Shown in pieces: positions 1 through 8,121 of a stretch of DNA of 25,049 nucleotides (positions are counted from its first letter, which is position 1; every line of letters starts with the position of its first letter). A program made the position numbers and the translations under genes. Below the pieces are notes generated by a model. It saw nothing but the letters and a program-made list of their open reading frames with translations, had not been told where the DNA came from and did not search any database. Where the stretch lies: positions 1 through 25,049 of the IMG/VR virus record IMGVR_UViG_3300046010_008550, one strand, 5' to 3'. The stretch comes from a virus.

Positions 1-335
1 GCTCTGAGTTCCCCCTGAAGCCGGAGGACAGCCGTGTCTGGACTAAGACGGAGATCGACGAACTATTCCGTGATGATGTCGGGACTTTTGAACGCGGTGT
101 TCTTCGACTTGTTCCCGGCGTATCTGGCCGTCAAGGCTCTTTTGACGCTTTGGTCAGTTTTGCCTTCAATGCAGGGCTAGGCAACTTGCAGCGCAGCCAG
201 ATCAGGATGCGGGCCAACCGGGATGACTGGGACGGGGCGGCAGATGCCTTCCGCCAGTGGACAATGGGTGGTGGCAAAGTCCTGCCGGGTCTGGTAAAAC
301 GCCGTGAAGCCGAGATTGCCCTTTTTCTGTCTTGA
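1..335 (+). CDS. Endolysin, GH24 lysozyme/muramidase family (3' part only)
   Basis: The reading frame is open from position 3 to the TGA at 333-335, so the 5' end lies outside the window. The visible 110 residues match the C-terminal half of phage T4/P1/lambdoid-type GH24 lysozymes. They show a helix like FDALVSFAFNAGLGNL, then a segment like WDGAADAFRQW, and the closing KVLPGLVKRREAEIALFL, which is typical of this family near its C-terminus. Family members cut the MurNAc-GlcNAc bond of peptidoglycan to lyse the host. The catalytic Glu/Asp/Thr region sits in the N-terminal part and is not visible here, so activity, length and any signal-anchor cannot be judged. It is followed 15 nt later by virion genes on the same strand. 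Family assignment is firm; the precise type is not. Confidence 0.88.
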   Translation, partial: SEFPLKPEDSRVWTKTEIDELFRDDVGTFERGVLRLVPGVSGRQGSFDALVSFAFNAGLGNLQRSQIRMRANRDDWDGAADAFRQWTMGGGKVLPGLVKRREAEIALFLS

Positions 336-350
336 CAGGAAAATACCGTT

Positions 351-2186
351 ATGCCACTCCAGAAAATCTTGTTCAAGCCCGGAGTCAACCGCGAGAACAC
401 GCGGTACACCACCGAAGGCGGGTGGTATGACTGCGACAAGGTCCGGTTCCGCCAGGGCACGCCCGAAAAGCTCGGCGGGTGGCAACGCTTATCGGCCAAC
501 ACCTTCTTGGGTGTGTGTCGCTCCATGTGGAATTGGGTCACGCTCCAGAGCGAGAACTTGCTTGGCCTTGGCACCCACCTCAAGTTCTACATTGAGCGGG
601 GCGGCGACTACTACGACATCACGCCACTGCGTGCAACGACAACGCTTGGAACCGACCCTTTCACGGGTAACGGCACAACCACGGTCACGGTAACCGCGCC
701 TTCCCACGGCGGTATTACAGGGGACTTCGTAACCTTCAGCGGAGTGACGGGCACTTACGCTTCGGTGCTCAACGCTGAGTTTCAGATCACAGTTACGGGC
801 GTCAACACGTACACCATCACCACACCTTCCGTTGTCGCAGCAGGTGCAACAGGCGGAGCAGCCGTGTCTGCCGCATATCAAATCAATGTCGGCCCGGAGA
901 CTGAAGTTCCGTTGACCGGTTGGGGCGCAGGTGCGTGGGGCGTTGGCTCTTGGGGGATTGGCACGCCGAGCACGACCCAGACCTCAATCCGCCTGTGGAG
1001 CCAAGCCAACTTTGGCGAGGATTTGATCTTTGCCCCGCGCAAAGGCGGCATCTACTACTGGGACAACTCGGCAGGTGTCACCACCCGCGCAGTGGCGCTG
1101 TCTTCTTTGTCCGGTGCGTCAGACGTGCCGACCGTCAACAACATCGTCTTTGTGTCGGACATCAACCGGTTCGTGTTTTCGTTCGGTTGCAACGACTATG
1201 GCTCCGCTGCTCTGGATCCCATGCTGATCCGCTGGTCAGCGCAGGAAGATGCAGTTGATTGGACGCCTGTGGCCACCAATCAGGCGGGGAGCGTGCGCGT
1301 GTCGCACGGTTCCGAAATCGTGACCGTTGTACAGGCTCGTCAGGAAGTCGTGGTGTTCACCGACTCCGCGCTGTACTCGCTGCAGTACCTGGGGCCGCCG
1401 ATTGTGTGGGGTACCCAGTTACTGGGCGACAACATTTCCATTTTGAGCCAGAACGCGGCTGTGATTGCTTCTGGCGTGGTCTATTGGATGGGTGTGGACA
1501 AGTTCTACGCCTACGACGGTCGCGTGCAGACGCTGCCTTGCGATGTGCGCCGCTACGTGTTCAGCAACTTCAACGCTTCGCAGGCGGGGCAGGTTTTTGC
1601 TGGCACGAACGAGGGCTTCAACGAGGTTTGGTGGTTCTACTGCTCCGCGGGCTCCACGATGGTGGACCGCTATGTGGTCTACAACTACCTTGAGCGCATC
1701 TGGTACTACGGCACGATGGCCAGGACCGCGTGGCTTGATTCAGGCCTGCGGGACTTCCCGATGGCGGCAACCTACAGCCGCAACATCGTCAACCATGAGC
1801 AGGGCATTGACGACAACGAAACGGGCACGCCAACTGCCATCGTCGCCAACATCTCGTCGTCTGAATTCGATATCGGCGATGGCCACAACTTCGGGTTTGT
1901 GTGGCGCATGCTGCCCGACATTACGTTCGAGAACTCTACTGCCAGCGGTGCCACGGTCAACATGACGCTCTATGGGTTGTACAACTCCGGCTCCGGGGCC
2001 GTGGACAGCTCAGGCAAGCCGGTGGTCAGAGGCAACACGTACGTGATTACCGAGGAGTTCACCGGGCAGATCTATACCCGTGTGCGTGGGCGGCAAATGA
2101 TCTTCAAGATCGACTCCAATCAACTTGGCACGACGTGGCAGCTTGGCGCGCCGCGGATCGACATTCGTCAGGATGGTCGTAGATGA
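351..2186 (+). CDS. Virion protein, probable tail/head-tail connector (beta-rich, 611 aa)
   Basis: The protein opens with a segment of the type KPGVNRENTRYTTEGGWYDC followed by CDKVRFRQGTPEKLGGW, which I recognise from structural proteins of many uncultured podovirus-like phages. Residues from about 103 to 185 form a Thr/Val/Gly-rich insertion (GDFVTFSGVTG, then ITVTGVNTYTIT) that resembles the small beta domains of the E1 FCCH-like type found in phage tail proteins. The second half has repeated aromatic beta-strand motifs such as GVVYWMGVDKFYAYDGRV and WWFYCSAG, compatible with a beta-propeller like the P22 gp10 tail hub; that comparison is inference from pattern, not alignment. AGGA at 337-340 precedes the ATG by 10 nt. 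The stop overlaps the next start (ATGA at 2183-2186), so the two are probably translationally coupled. Confidence 0.72.
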   Translation: MPLQKILFKPGVNRENTRYTTEGGWYDCDKVRFRQGTPEKLGGWQRLSANTFLGVCRSMWNWVTLQSENLLGLGTHLKFYIERGGDYYDITPLRATTTLGTDPFTGNGTTTVTVTAPSHGGITGDFVTFSGVTGTYASVLNAEFQITVTGVNTYTITTPSVVAAGATGGAAVSAAYQINVGPETEVPLTGWGAGAWGVGSWGIGTPSTTQTSIRLWSQANFGEDLIFAPRKGGIYYWDNSAGVTTRAVALSSLSGASDVPTVNNIVFVSDINRFVFSFGCNDYGSAALDPMLIRWSAQEDAVDWTPVATNQAGSVRVSHGSEIVTVVQARQEVVVFTDSALYSLQYLGPPIVWGTQLLGDNISILSQNAAVIASGVVYWMGVDKFYAYDGRVQTLPCDVRRYVFSNFNASQAGQVFAGTNEGFNEVWWFYCSAGSTMVDRYVVYNYLERIWYYGTMARTAWLDSGLRDFPMAATYSRNIVNHEQGIDDNETGTPTAIVANISSSEFDIGDGHNFGFVWRMLPDITFENSTASGATVNMTLYGLYNSGSGAVDSSGKPVVRGNTYVITEEFTGQIYTRVRGRQMIFKIDSNQLGTTWQLGAPRIDIRQDGRR

Positions 2187-3559
2187 GCTTCATCATTGAA
2201 GATGCAATCGTCCCTGCGCCTCCCAACCTGCCTCTGGCCCCACGGGACTACGAGTCGCGTTACCACGAGCAGTTTAACAACGTCCTGCGTCTGTACTTCA
2301 ACCGTCTGGACGCACTGCTGAGGCAAATTGTGACCACACCATCCCCCATCCCAATCTCTATTGGAGGCACCAACGTAGACGCCTTCGGGCGCCTGCGGGT
2401 CAGCAACCCGCTGACTTTGTTCGACTCATCCCACCGCTATGCGGACAACAACCTATGGGTCAACAGCATTACCGGCACCGCAGCGGCAACGTTTAACGCC
2501 AATGAAGGTCTGATGGACCTGACGGTTGGCTCGGCCAGTGGCGACCAGATCATTCGGGAAACCATCAAAGTCTTTTCGTATCAGCCGGGTAAAAGCCTGT
2601 TGGTGATGAACACGTTTGTGTTCGGTGAGGCCAAGGCCAACCTGCGCCAACGTGCGGGCTATTACGGTGCGGCCAACGGCATTTACTTTGAACGCGAAGG
2701 CTCAAACAACTACATGGTCGAGCGCAGCAGCGTGACAGGCGCTCCGATCAACACCCGTGTGGCCCAGGCAGATTGGAATCAAGACCCACTGGATGGTACA
2801 GGCCCGTCTGGCCTGACGCTGGACTCCTCCAAGGCGCAGATTTTGTACATGGACATCGAGTGGTTGGGCCTTGGTACTGTTCGTACGGGGTTCATCATCA
2901 ACGGGGCATTCGTTCCGTGCCACAACTTCGACCACGCCAATCTGGTCAACACCACCTACATCACCACCGCCTCGCTGCCGCTGCGGTACGAGATGACCAA
3001 CGTGGCCGCAACGACCGGGGCCAGTACGCTCAAACAGGTCTGCTCGACTGTGATCTCCGAAGGCGGCTACGAGTTGCGTGGCGCGCAGTTGTCTGCTGGT
3101 AACACCATCACAAGCCCCAAAACATTGACCACTGCCGGTACGTTCTACCCCGTGGTGTCGATCCGGCTTAAGTCCACTCGGCTTGACGCCATCGCCATCT
3201 TGACGGCGGTATCTATTCTGGGCATCACCAACAACGCCAACTACAAGTGGGAAGTTGTGGCGTCTGGCACCACGACTGGCGGCACATGGGTGAGCGCGGG
3301 CACAAATTCAGCAGTGGAATACAACATTACGGGAACCTCATTCTCCAGTACCGGCGGGCGCATCTTGGCAACAGGTTTTTTCCAAGGGTCCAACCAAGGG
3401 TCCAACAGCGTGGACATTTTGAAAGAGGCGTTGTTTGCCTCTCAGCTTGAACGCAACCCCTTTACTTCGACCGCCTATGAGTTAACGCTGGCCTGCACCG
3501 CCGCATCCAACGGGGATCAGGTGCTTGGCTCTCTGGACTGGGAAGAGATTAGCCGCTAA
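2183..3559 (+). CDS. Phage virion structural protein (tail/fibre-associated, function unresolved)
   Basis: This 458-residue protein starts inside the stop codon of the preceding virion gene (ATGA overlap). Residues 65-86 contain the motif VDAFGRLRVSNPLTLFDSSH, a hallmark I know from a widespread group of phage structural proteins that carry DAFGRLRVS.P.TLFDS near the N-terminus. The first 60 residues contain an aromatic helix (YESRYHEQFNNVLRLYFNRL) that might attach it to the particle. The rest is beta-rich with no enzymatic motif visible. Its position between the connector-like protein and the internal proteins supports a virion role in the tail or as a decoration or fibre-type subunit. Nothing separates these options from sequence alone. 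Confidence 0.65.
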   Translation: MSFIIEDAIVPAPPNLPLAPRDYESRYHEQFNNVLRLYFNRLDALLRQIVTTPSPIPISIGGTNVDAFGRLRVSNPLTLFDSSHRYADNNLWVNSITGTAAATFNANEGLMDLTVGSASGDQIIRETIKVFSYQPGKSLLVMNTFVFGEAKANLRQRAGYYGAANGIYFEREGSNNYMVERSSVTGAPINTRVAQADWNQDPLDGTGPSGLTLDSSKAQILYMDIEWLGLGTVRTGFIINGAFVPCHNFDHANLVNTTYITTASLPLRYEMTNVAATTGASTLKQVCSTVISEGGYELRGAQLSAGNTITSPKTLTTAGTFYPVVSIRLKSTRLDAIAILTAVSILGITNNANYKWEVVASGTTTGGTWVSAGTNSAVEYNITGTSFSSTGGRILATGFFQGSNQGSNSVDILKEALFASQLERNPFTSTAYELTLACTAASNGDQVLGSLDWEEISR

Positions 3560-3607
3560 GCACCCAAACGACCTAAAATGACTTCAACCTTTTTCTCGGG
3601 ATAAATC
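3560..3607 (+). other. 48-bp gap before the internal virion protein genes
   Basis: This is one of the few gaps in the tightly packed virion block. It contains an A/T-rich stretch (TAAAAT at 3574-3579, then a T5 run at 3590-3594) but no -35-like hexamer at a proper distance and no hairpin before the T run. A GGGATAA element just ahead of the ATG at 3608 may serve as a weak ribosome binding site. I call neither promoter nor terminator here. Confidence 0.3.
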
Positions 3608-6600
3608 ATGGCCACTGCTCAACAAGGGATCATGGCTTTGCCAGAAATGAGCCAACAAGCGGCATCAGCGGCCATCAGCCCCGAGCAGATGGCCGCTTTT
3701 GACCAAATTCGCCAGACCGTTTCCCCCAAGGAATTTTCTGACGAGCTGCTGTCTAGTGCCTCCCAAGCTGACCCCCAGGCGGTTGCTGAGTTCAAGCAGG
3801 CGCTGGAGGAAATGGACGTTCCGGCGGAAGTCCTGGACCTGATCAACCAACTGGTGGACGAGGTTCTGGCCAACCCCGAGAACTACGAGGCCATCAAGCA
3901 AAAATACCTTGCACAGGGCGTCACGGACGACATCCTGCCTGAGCAGTTTGACCCCGAGTTCTTCGCTGCGTTGAACGTGGCCGTGGACCAGCTCCGCGGC
4001 GAGCCTGCAGGCCCCCAGGCCTTTGCCAAGGGCGGGATTGCGGAACTCAGCCCGATTGCCAAGGCCCTGGCCTCCTACGGCCGCAACGGCGACACCATGC
4101 TGGCGCACATCACGCCTGCTGAAGCTCGCATGCTGAAGAAGCGCGGCGGCTCGGGGACCGTGAACCCCGTGACGGGGCTGCCTGAGTTCTTCCTGAAGAA
4201 AGTCTTCAGCAAAATTGGCAATGCCGTCAAGAAGTTCACCCGCAGCACGGTGGGCCGGATTGTCACGACGGTGGCACTGGGCTTCCTTTTGGGGCCGGCC
4301 GCAGCGTCGATGCTAGGGGTCGGAGCGGGGACCGCGGCAGGTGCAGCTATCAGCGGCTTTGTGGGGTCGGCAGGCTCTACCCTGTTAGCAGGTGGCAGCG
4401 TCCGCGATGCTTTGAAGGCAGGCGCTGTCGCGGGGATCACGGCGGGCACAGGGGCAGCCTTGTTTGGGGACATGCCCCTGACCGGCCCCGCTGAAATGAC
4501 TGCTAAGGAAGCTTTCCAGACGCAGGTAGGCAAGGTCGCCAACTTCTTTGACGCGCCGGCCAAGGTCTATACGGAAGCCGCGGGGCCGTCTTTGCCCTCT
4601 CAACCTGAGCTACCGACGATGCCCGGATCGCAAGCTCCGGCTGCCGTAAATGTTCCGGATAAATACGATCTCCTGCCGGATTCTTTTGGGGAAGCCAGGG
4701 CCGTCGAACGTGCGACGACTTCGGGGGTTCCCAGCGTAGGAACTGTTGCCCCTCCGGCGGTTACAGCACCGGCGAGCACCGCAGTGACCGGTGGCACGGC
4801 TGCGCAGCAAGCCGCCGCGGCAAAGAGTCCAGTTCCCACGGTTGGCCAGTCAATCAAAACCATCGGAGAAGGCCTGGGCCTTGGTCAAGGGCCCGCGAGC
4901 TGGGAGACGTTCAAACAGGGCGTGTCTGATCTGTTCGTGCCCCAGGGAGCCAGTCAAGAGGCGATTGATCTGAAGGTCAATGACCTGATGGCCAAGAATC
5001 CTCGGATGCCGTATGCCGATGCGCTCAAGCGAGTTACCGGCCAAATGACACCCAGGATCATGCGCAGCTACGGCCCCATGGCCGCTGCGGGCCTGGGCAT
5101 CATGGGCTTGACGGGGGGCTTTAAGCAGCGCGAAGTGACGTCCCCTTACAGCAGTTTGTTTACAGGCGGCCCGGGCTCCGCGCGCGACTTGTTGGCCCGC
5201 AATCCTTCCTTGTACTACATCCAAAATCTCCCTGGCGTGACCTACTACGGCGGCTCTGTCGTGCCTCCCCCGGGCTATGCCCAGGGCGGCGAAGTGCAGC
5301 ATTTTGCTGAGGGCGGCGAGACGTTGCCTTCCGCCGCTGTAATTGGTCAGCAGGCTGCGCTACAAACTCCGGCAATGGGCACCGTTGCCTCTGCTCCGCC
5401 TGCGGCCACTGCTCCACTGACCCAGGTCGGAATTGCCGCGGCTCCTACCACTCAGGTGGCAACGCCCACGGTCGGCGGCTACAACATGTACTCCCCCGCC
5501 GCGCAGAACATGTACTACGGCGTGGTCAACCAGGGGCTGCTGGGCGGCTACCAGTACAACCCCCAGACACGCCGCAATGAGCCGGTGACGTCGCTGCCCA
5601 GCGTGGACGCTGCGTACAACACGGCTGCCCCCTATACCTCGCTGGTTCCTGCTGAGGCCCGGGCCACGGTCATGCCTCCGTCCCCCATGCCCCGGCGTGC
5701 CCCGATGCAGTTCCCCACTGGGGAGCGTCTGGCGGAGATCGAAGGCAGCTACCGCAGCCTCTTGGGCCGCGATCCTGATGTAGCAGGCCTGATGGCATTT
5801 GGCAGCCCCCAGTACAACCTGTCGATGGAAGACATCCGCGGCATGATGCTGGCGTCTCCTGAGCGGCAACGGTTCCTGGCACAGCAGGCGGCTGCCCAGG
5901 CCCCTGCGCCGGAGGCGGTGGTCAAGCCCATCACGGTGCCGTTTGTCGAGCCGCGCGCCGCGTTGGATCCGTTCTCTGGCTTGTCCAGGATTTCGGCTCA
6001 AAATGTTTCCGCGGCTAATCCGTCTAAGCCCATCATCATCTCGTCTACGGCGCCTGCCGGCTACGACTACTCGGCCGCAACACTTACAACGGATCGCGAG
6101 CGCCAGATCAACGACCTGTACCGCTCCATCCTCAACCGCGACGCGGAGACGGCAGGCCTGAAGTACTGGGCGGGCTCCGGCTTGTCGATCTCTGAGATTG
6201 AGGCTCAGATCCGCAAAATCGCCGGGGACATCGGCGTGCCGCTGACCCTTCCCCAGAATGTGCCGGTGGCCGACGTCTCGCGGCCCGTGACCATTTCTTC
6301 CACAGCTCCGGTGGGATATGACTACGCTGCCGCCCCAGTCACGAACGAGCGTGAGCAGCAGATCAACGACATCTACCGTCGCGTCCTAAACCGCGATGCT
6401 GAATCCGGCGGCCTGAACTACTGGCGGGACAGCGGCTTGTCCCTCCCTGAGATTGAGGCGCAGATTCGCAAAATTGCGGGGGATATCGGTGTCACGGTTG
6501 CCGCCCCGCGGCCCGCGGCCTCCTCTGGTGGTATCTCGACTATTCCCAAGACGCCAACTGGCGGCGTTGTCCAAAGAAACATGGGAGGCATTGCTTCCTT

Positions 6601-6808
6601 GGGCGCAGGCGGATATCCTCGTCGCACGGGTCAAATTGACGGACCGGGGACCGCGACTTCGGACTCCATCCCTGCGATGCTTTCTGACGGCGAATTTGTC
6701 ATGACCGCTAAGGCTGTCCGTGGGGCAGGAGGTGGTGACCGCCGCAAAGGAGCTAAGAAGATGTATGCGCTCATGCATCAACTCGAACGTAACGCATCAC
6801 GGGGCTAA
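3608..6808 (+). CDS. Large internal virion/ejection-like protein with DUF4214-type repeats (1066 aa)
   Basis: An acidic helical N-terminus (residues 1-130) is followed by a stretch ending LKKRGGSGTVNPVTGLPEFF, recurrent in large virion proteins of uncultured podovirus-like phages. Residues about 215-290 are Gly/Ala-rich and hydrophobic, suited to membrane interaction. The middle is Pro/Ala-rich linker with a GGEVQHFAEGGE motif. Near-identical modules at residues 806-877 and 891-962 each contain RQINDLYR.ILNRDAE.GGL.YW, the DUF4214 type signature; a weaker third copy lies near residues 708-754 (SYRSLLGRDPDVAGL). The C-terminus has DGPGTATSDSIPAMLSDGEF, a signature I recognise from phage tape-measure or internal proteins. 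Role inferred: packaged inside the head or tail and delivered with DNA. No lytic transglycosylase motif is visible. Confidence 0.68.
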   Translation: MATAQQGIMALPEMSQQAASAAISPEQMAAFDQIRQTVSPKEFSDELLSSASQADPQAVAEFKQALEEMDVPAEVLDLINQLVDEVLANPENYEAIKQKYLAQGVTDDILPEQFDPEFFAALNVAVDQLRGEPAGPQAFAKGGIAELSPIAKALASYGRNGDTMLAHITPAEARMLKKRGGSGTVNPVTGLPEFFLKKVFSKIGNAVKKFTRSTVGRIVTTVALGFLLGPAAASMLGVGAGTAAGAAISGFVGSAGSTLLAGGSVRDALKAGAVAGITAGTGAALFGDMPLTGPAEMTAKEAFQTQVGKVANFFDAPAKVYTEAAGPSLPSQPELPTMPGSQAPAAVNVPDKYDLLPDSFGEARAVERATTSGVPSVGTVAPPAVTAPASTAVTGGTAAQQAAAAKSPVPTVGQSIKTIGEGLGLGQGPASWETFKQGVSDLFVPQGASQEAIDLKVNDLMAKNPRMPYADALKRVTGQMTPRIMRSYGPMAAAGLGIMGLTGGFKQREVTSPYSSLFTGGPGSARDLLARNPSLYYIQNLPGVTYYGGSVVPPPGYAQGGEVQHFAEGGETLPSAAVIGQQAALQTPAMGTVASAPPAATAPLTQVGIAAAPTTQVATPTVGGYNMYSPAAQNMYYGVVNQGLLGGYQYNPQTRRNEPVTSLPSVDAAYNTAAPYTSLVPAEARATVMPPSPMPRRAPMQFPTGERLAEIEGSYRSLLGRDPDVAGLMAFGSPQYNLSMEDIRGMMLASPERQRFLAQQAAAQAPAPEAVVKPITVPFVEPRAALDPFSGLSRISAQNVSAANPSKPIIISSTAPAGYDYSAATLTTDRERQINDLYRSILNRDAETAGLKYWAGSGLSISEIEAQIRKIAGDIGVPLTLPQNVPVADVSRPVTISSTAPVGYDYAAAPVTNEREQQINDIYRRVLNRDAESGGLNYWRDSGLSLPEIEAQIRKIAGDIGVTVAAPRPAASSGGISTIPKTPTGGVVQRNMGGIASLGAGGYPRRTGQIDGPGTATSDSIPAMLSDGEFVMTAKAVRGAGGGDRRKGAKKMYALMHQLERNASRG
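6023..6238 (+). repeat. In-frame repeat copy 1 (DUF4214-type module)
   Basis: This 216-bp segment encodes residues 806-877 of the large virion protein and recurs 255 bp (85 codons) downstream. Both copies start with S.P..ISSTAP.GYDY and end with EIEAQIRKIAGDIGV. They differ at many third positions and some amino acids, so the duplication is not recent. Confidence 0.85.
6278..6493 (+). repeat. In-frame repeat copy 2 (DUF4214-type module)
   Basis: Second copy of the module at 6023-6238, encoding residues 891-962. It keeps the NDIYRRVLNRDAESGGLNYW core and the closing IRKIAGDIGV. A 13-codon linker separates the two copies. Confidence 0.85.
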
Positions 6809-6810
6809 AG

Positions 6811-8112
6811 ATGGCAACCGATATCAGTACCCAATTTGTCCGCGAAGCGCCTGAAATTGAGGCGCAAAAACTTGCGCTGATGCAAACGGCAAAGGCGCAA
6901 GTCGATGCCATCAATGCAGCAGCGCAACAAGGTCGGTTCCTTGCCCCCAGCTACCAGATTGCTGGTTTCTCCCCGGACCAAGTCCGGGCGATGGAAGCGG
7001 CCCGCATGGGCATTGGCGCGTACCAGCCCTACATGAGTGCGGCCACGCAAGGCGTGATGGGCGGGCAGGAGGTCGTGGGCCGCGGCGTTGAGGCACTGTT
7101 GGGTGCAGACACCCGTCGCCAGTTCTTGGCAGCGCAAAATGCTTTGAACCAGGCGGTTTCTCCTATCCAATCAATGGGCGAAGCAGCGCAAATGGTCCGG
7201 GGCGCGCAACTGGGCGCAGCACCCTTGGCCACTGCAGCAGGGGACATCTCCACTCAGTCCTTTGTGGCTCCGGGCACCGCAGGCTCGTACATGTCCCCGT
7301 ACATGCAGAATGTGCTGGACATCGAGAAGCGCGAAGCGCAGCGGCAGTCGGACATTGCTCGTCAGCAAGAGGCGGCGCAGTTCGCACGTGCGGGGGCTTT
7401 TGGCGGCAGCCGTCAGGCGATTGTGGAAGCTGAGCGCAACCGCAATCTGGCCACGCAGATGGGCGACATCCAGACCCGTGGTCTGCAGTCTGCCTTCCAA
7501 CAGGCTCAGCAGCAGTTCAATCAAGAGCAAATCGCTCGTTTGCAAGCTGCTCAAGCCAACCAACAAGTGCAGCAACAAGCCGCTCTGGCCAACCAGCAAA
7601 TGATGGGTCAGTACGGTCTGCAGGGCGCCCAGCTTGGGCTACAGCGAGCACAGCAATTGGGCAACATCTATGGCCAGCAATCGCAATTGGGCCAGGGCTT
7701 GGCGCAGGGTATCGGCAGTCTGGCGGGCCAGCAGTTCGGCATTGGCCAGCAGTTGGCACAGGGCCTGGGCGCCTTGGGTGGCCAGCAGGCCGCCCTTGGC
7801 GGACAACTTGCTGCATTGGGAGCTCAACAGCAGGGCCTGGGTCAGCAGGACGTGAACTTCCTGTACAACATCGGGGCTCAGCAGCAGCGCCAGCAGCAGG
7901 CTGTTTTGGACGCACAGCGCCAGAACCAACTGCAGCAGAGCATGCAGCCGATGCAGATGTTTGGTTTCCTGTCGGACATCTACAAAGGCGCGCCGACGAC
8001 GCAGATGGCGATGACGCAGCAGACACAAGCGGCTGCCAGCCCGTTCCAGCAAATCGCTGGTCTGGGCATCGCAGGGGCAAGTGCGGCCGCCGCGGCCAAC
8101 AAGCTTTTTTAA
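6811..8112 (+). CDS. Gln/Ala-rich internal virion protein (433 aa)
   Basis: It starts 2 nt after the previous stop. Residues 1-150 are helical. A conserved-looking core reads SYMSPYMQNVLDIEKREAQR, followed by FARAGAFGGSRQAIVEAERN, a combination I have seen in proteins next to large internal virion proteins of podovirus-like phages. Residues about 225-275 are a Gln-rich predicted coiled coil. Residues about 293-345 are a quasi-repeat of Gly, Leu and Gln (GQGLAQGIGSLAGQQ, then GQQLAQGLGALGGQQ) resembling glycine-zipper membrane-inserting segments. By position and composition it is a candidate ejected core protein in the manner of T7 gp14/gp15; that is analogy, not homology. No enzyme motif is seen. 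Confidence 0.62.
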   Translation: MATDISTQFVREAPEIEAQKLALMQTAKAQVDAINAAAQQGRFLAPSYQIAGFSPDQVRAMEAARMGIGAYQPYMSAATQGVMGGQEVVGRGVEALLGADTRRQFLAAQNALNQAVSPIQSMGEAAQMVRGAQLGAAPLATAAGDISTQSFVAPGTAGSYMSPYMQNVLDIEKREAQRQSDIARQQEAAQFARAGAFGGSRQAIVEAERNRNLATQMGDIQTRGLQSAFQQAQQQFNQEQIARLQAAQANQQVQQQAALANQQMMGQYGLQGAQLGLQRAQQLGNIYGQQSQLGQGLAQGIGSLAGQQFGIGQQLAQGLGALGGQQAALGGQLAALGAQQQGLGQQDVNFLYNIGAQQQRQQQAVLDAQRQNQLQQSMQPMQMFGFLSDIYKGAPTTQMAMTQQTQAAASPFQQIAGLGIAGASAAAAANKLF

Positions 8113-8121
8113 GGAATGGCG

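Noticed and set aside
3574-3579. TAAAAT as a -10 box before the internal virion protein genes
   Set aside because: The sequence 17 bp upstream (AGCCGC) has no resemblance to a -35 element.
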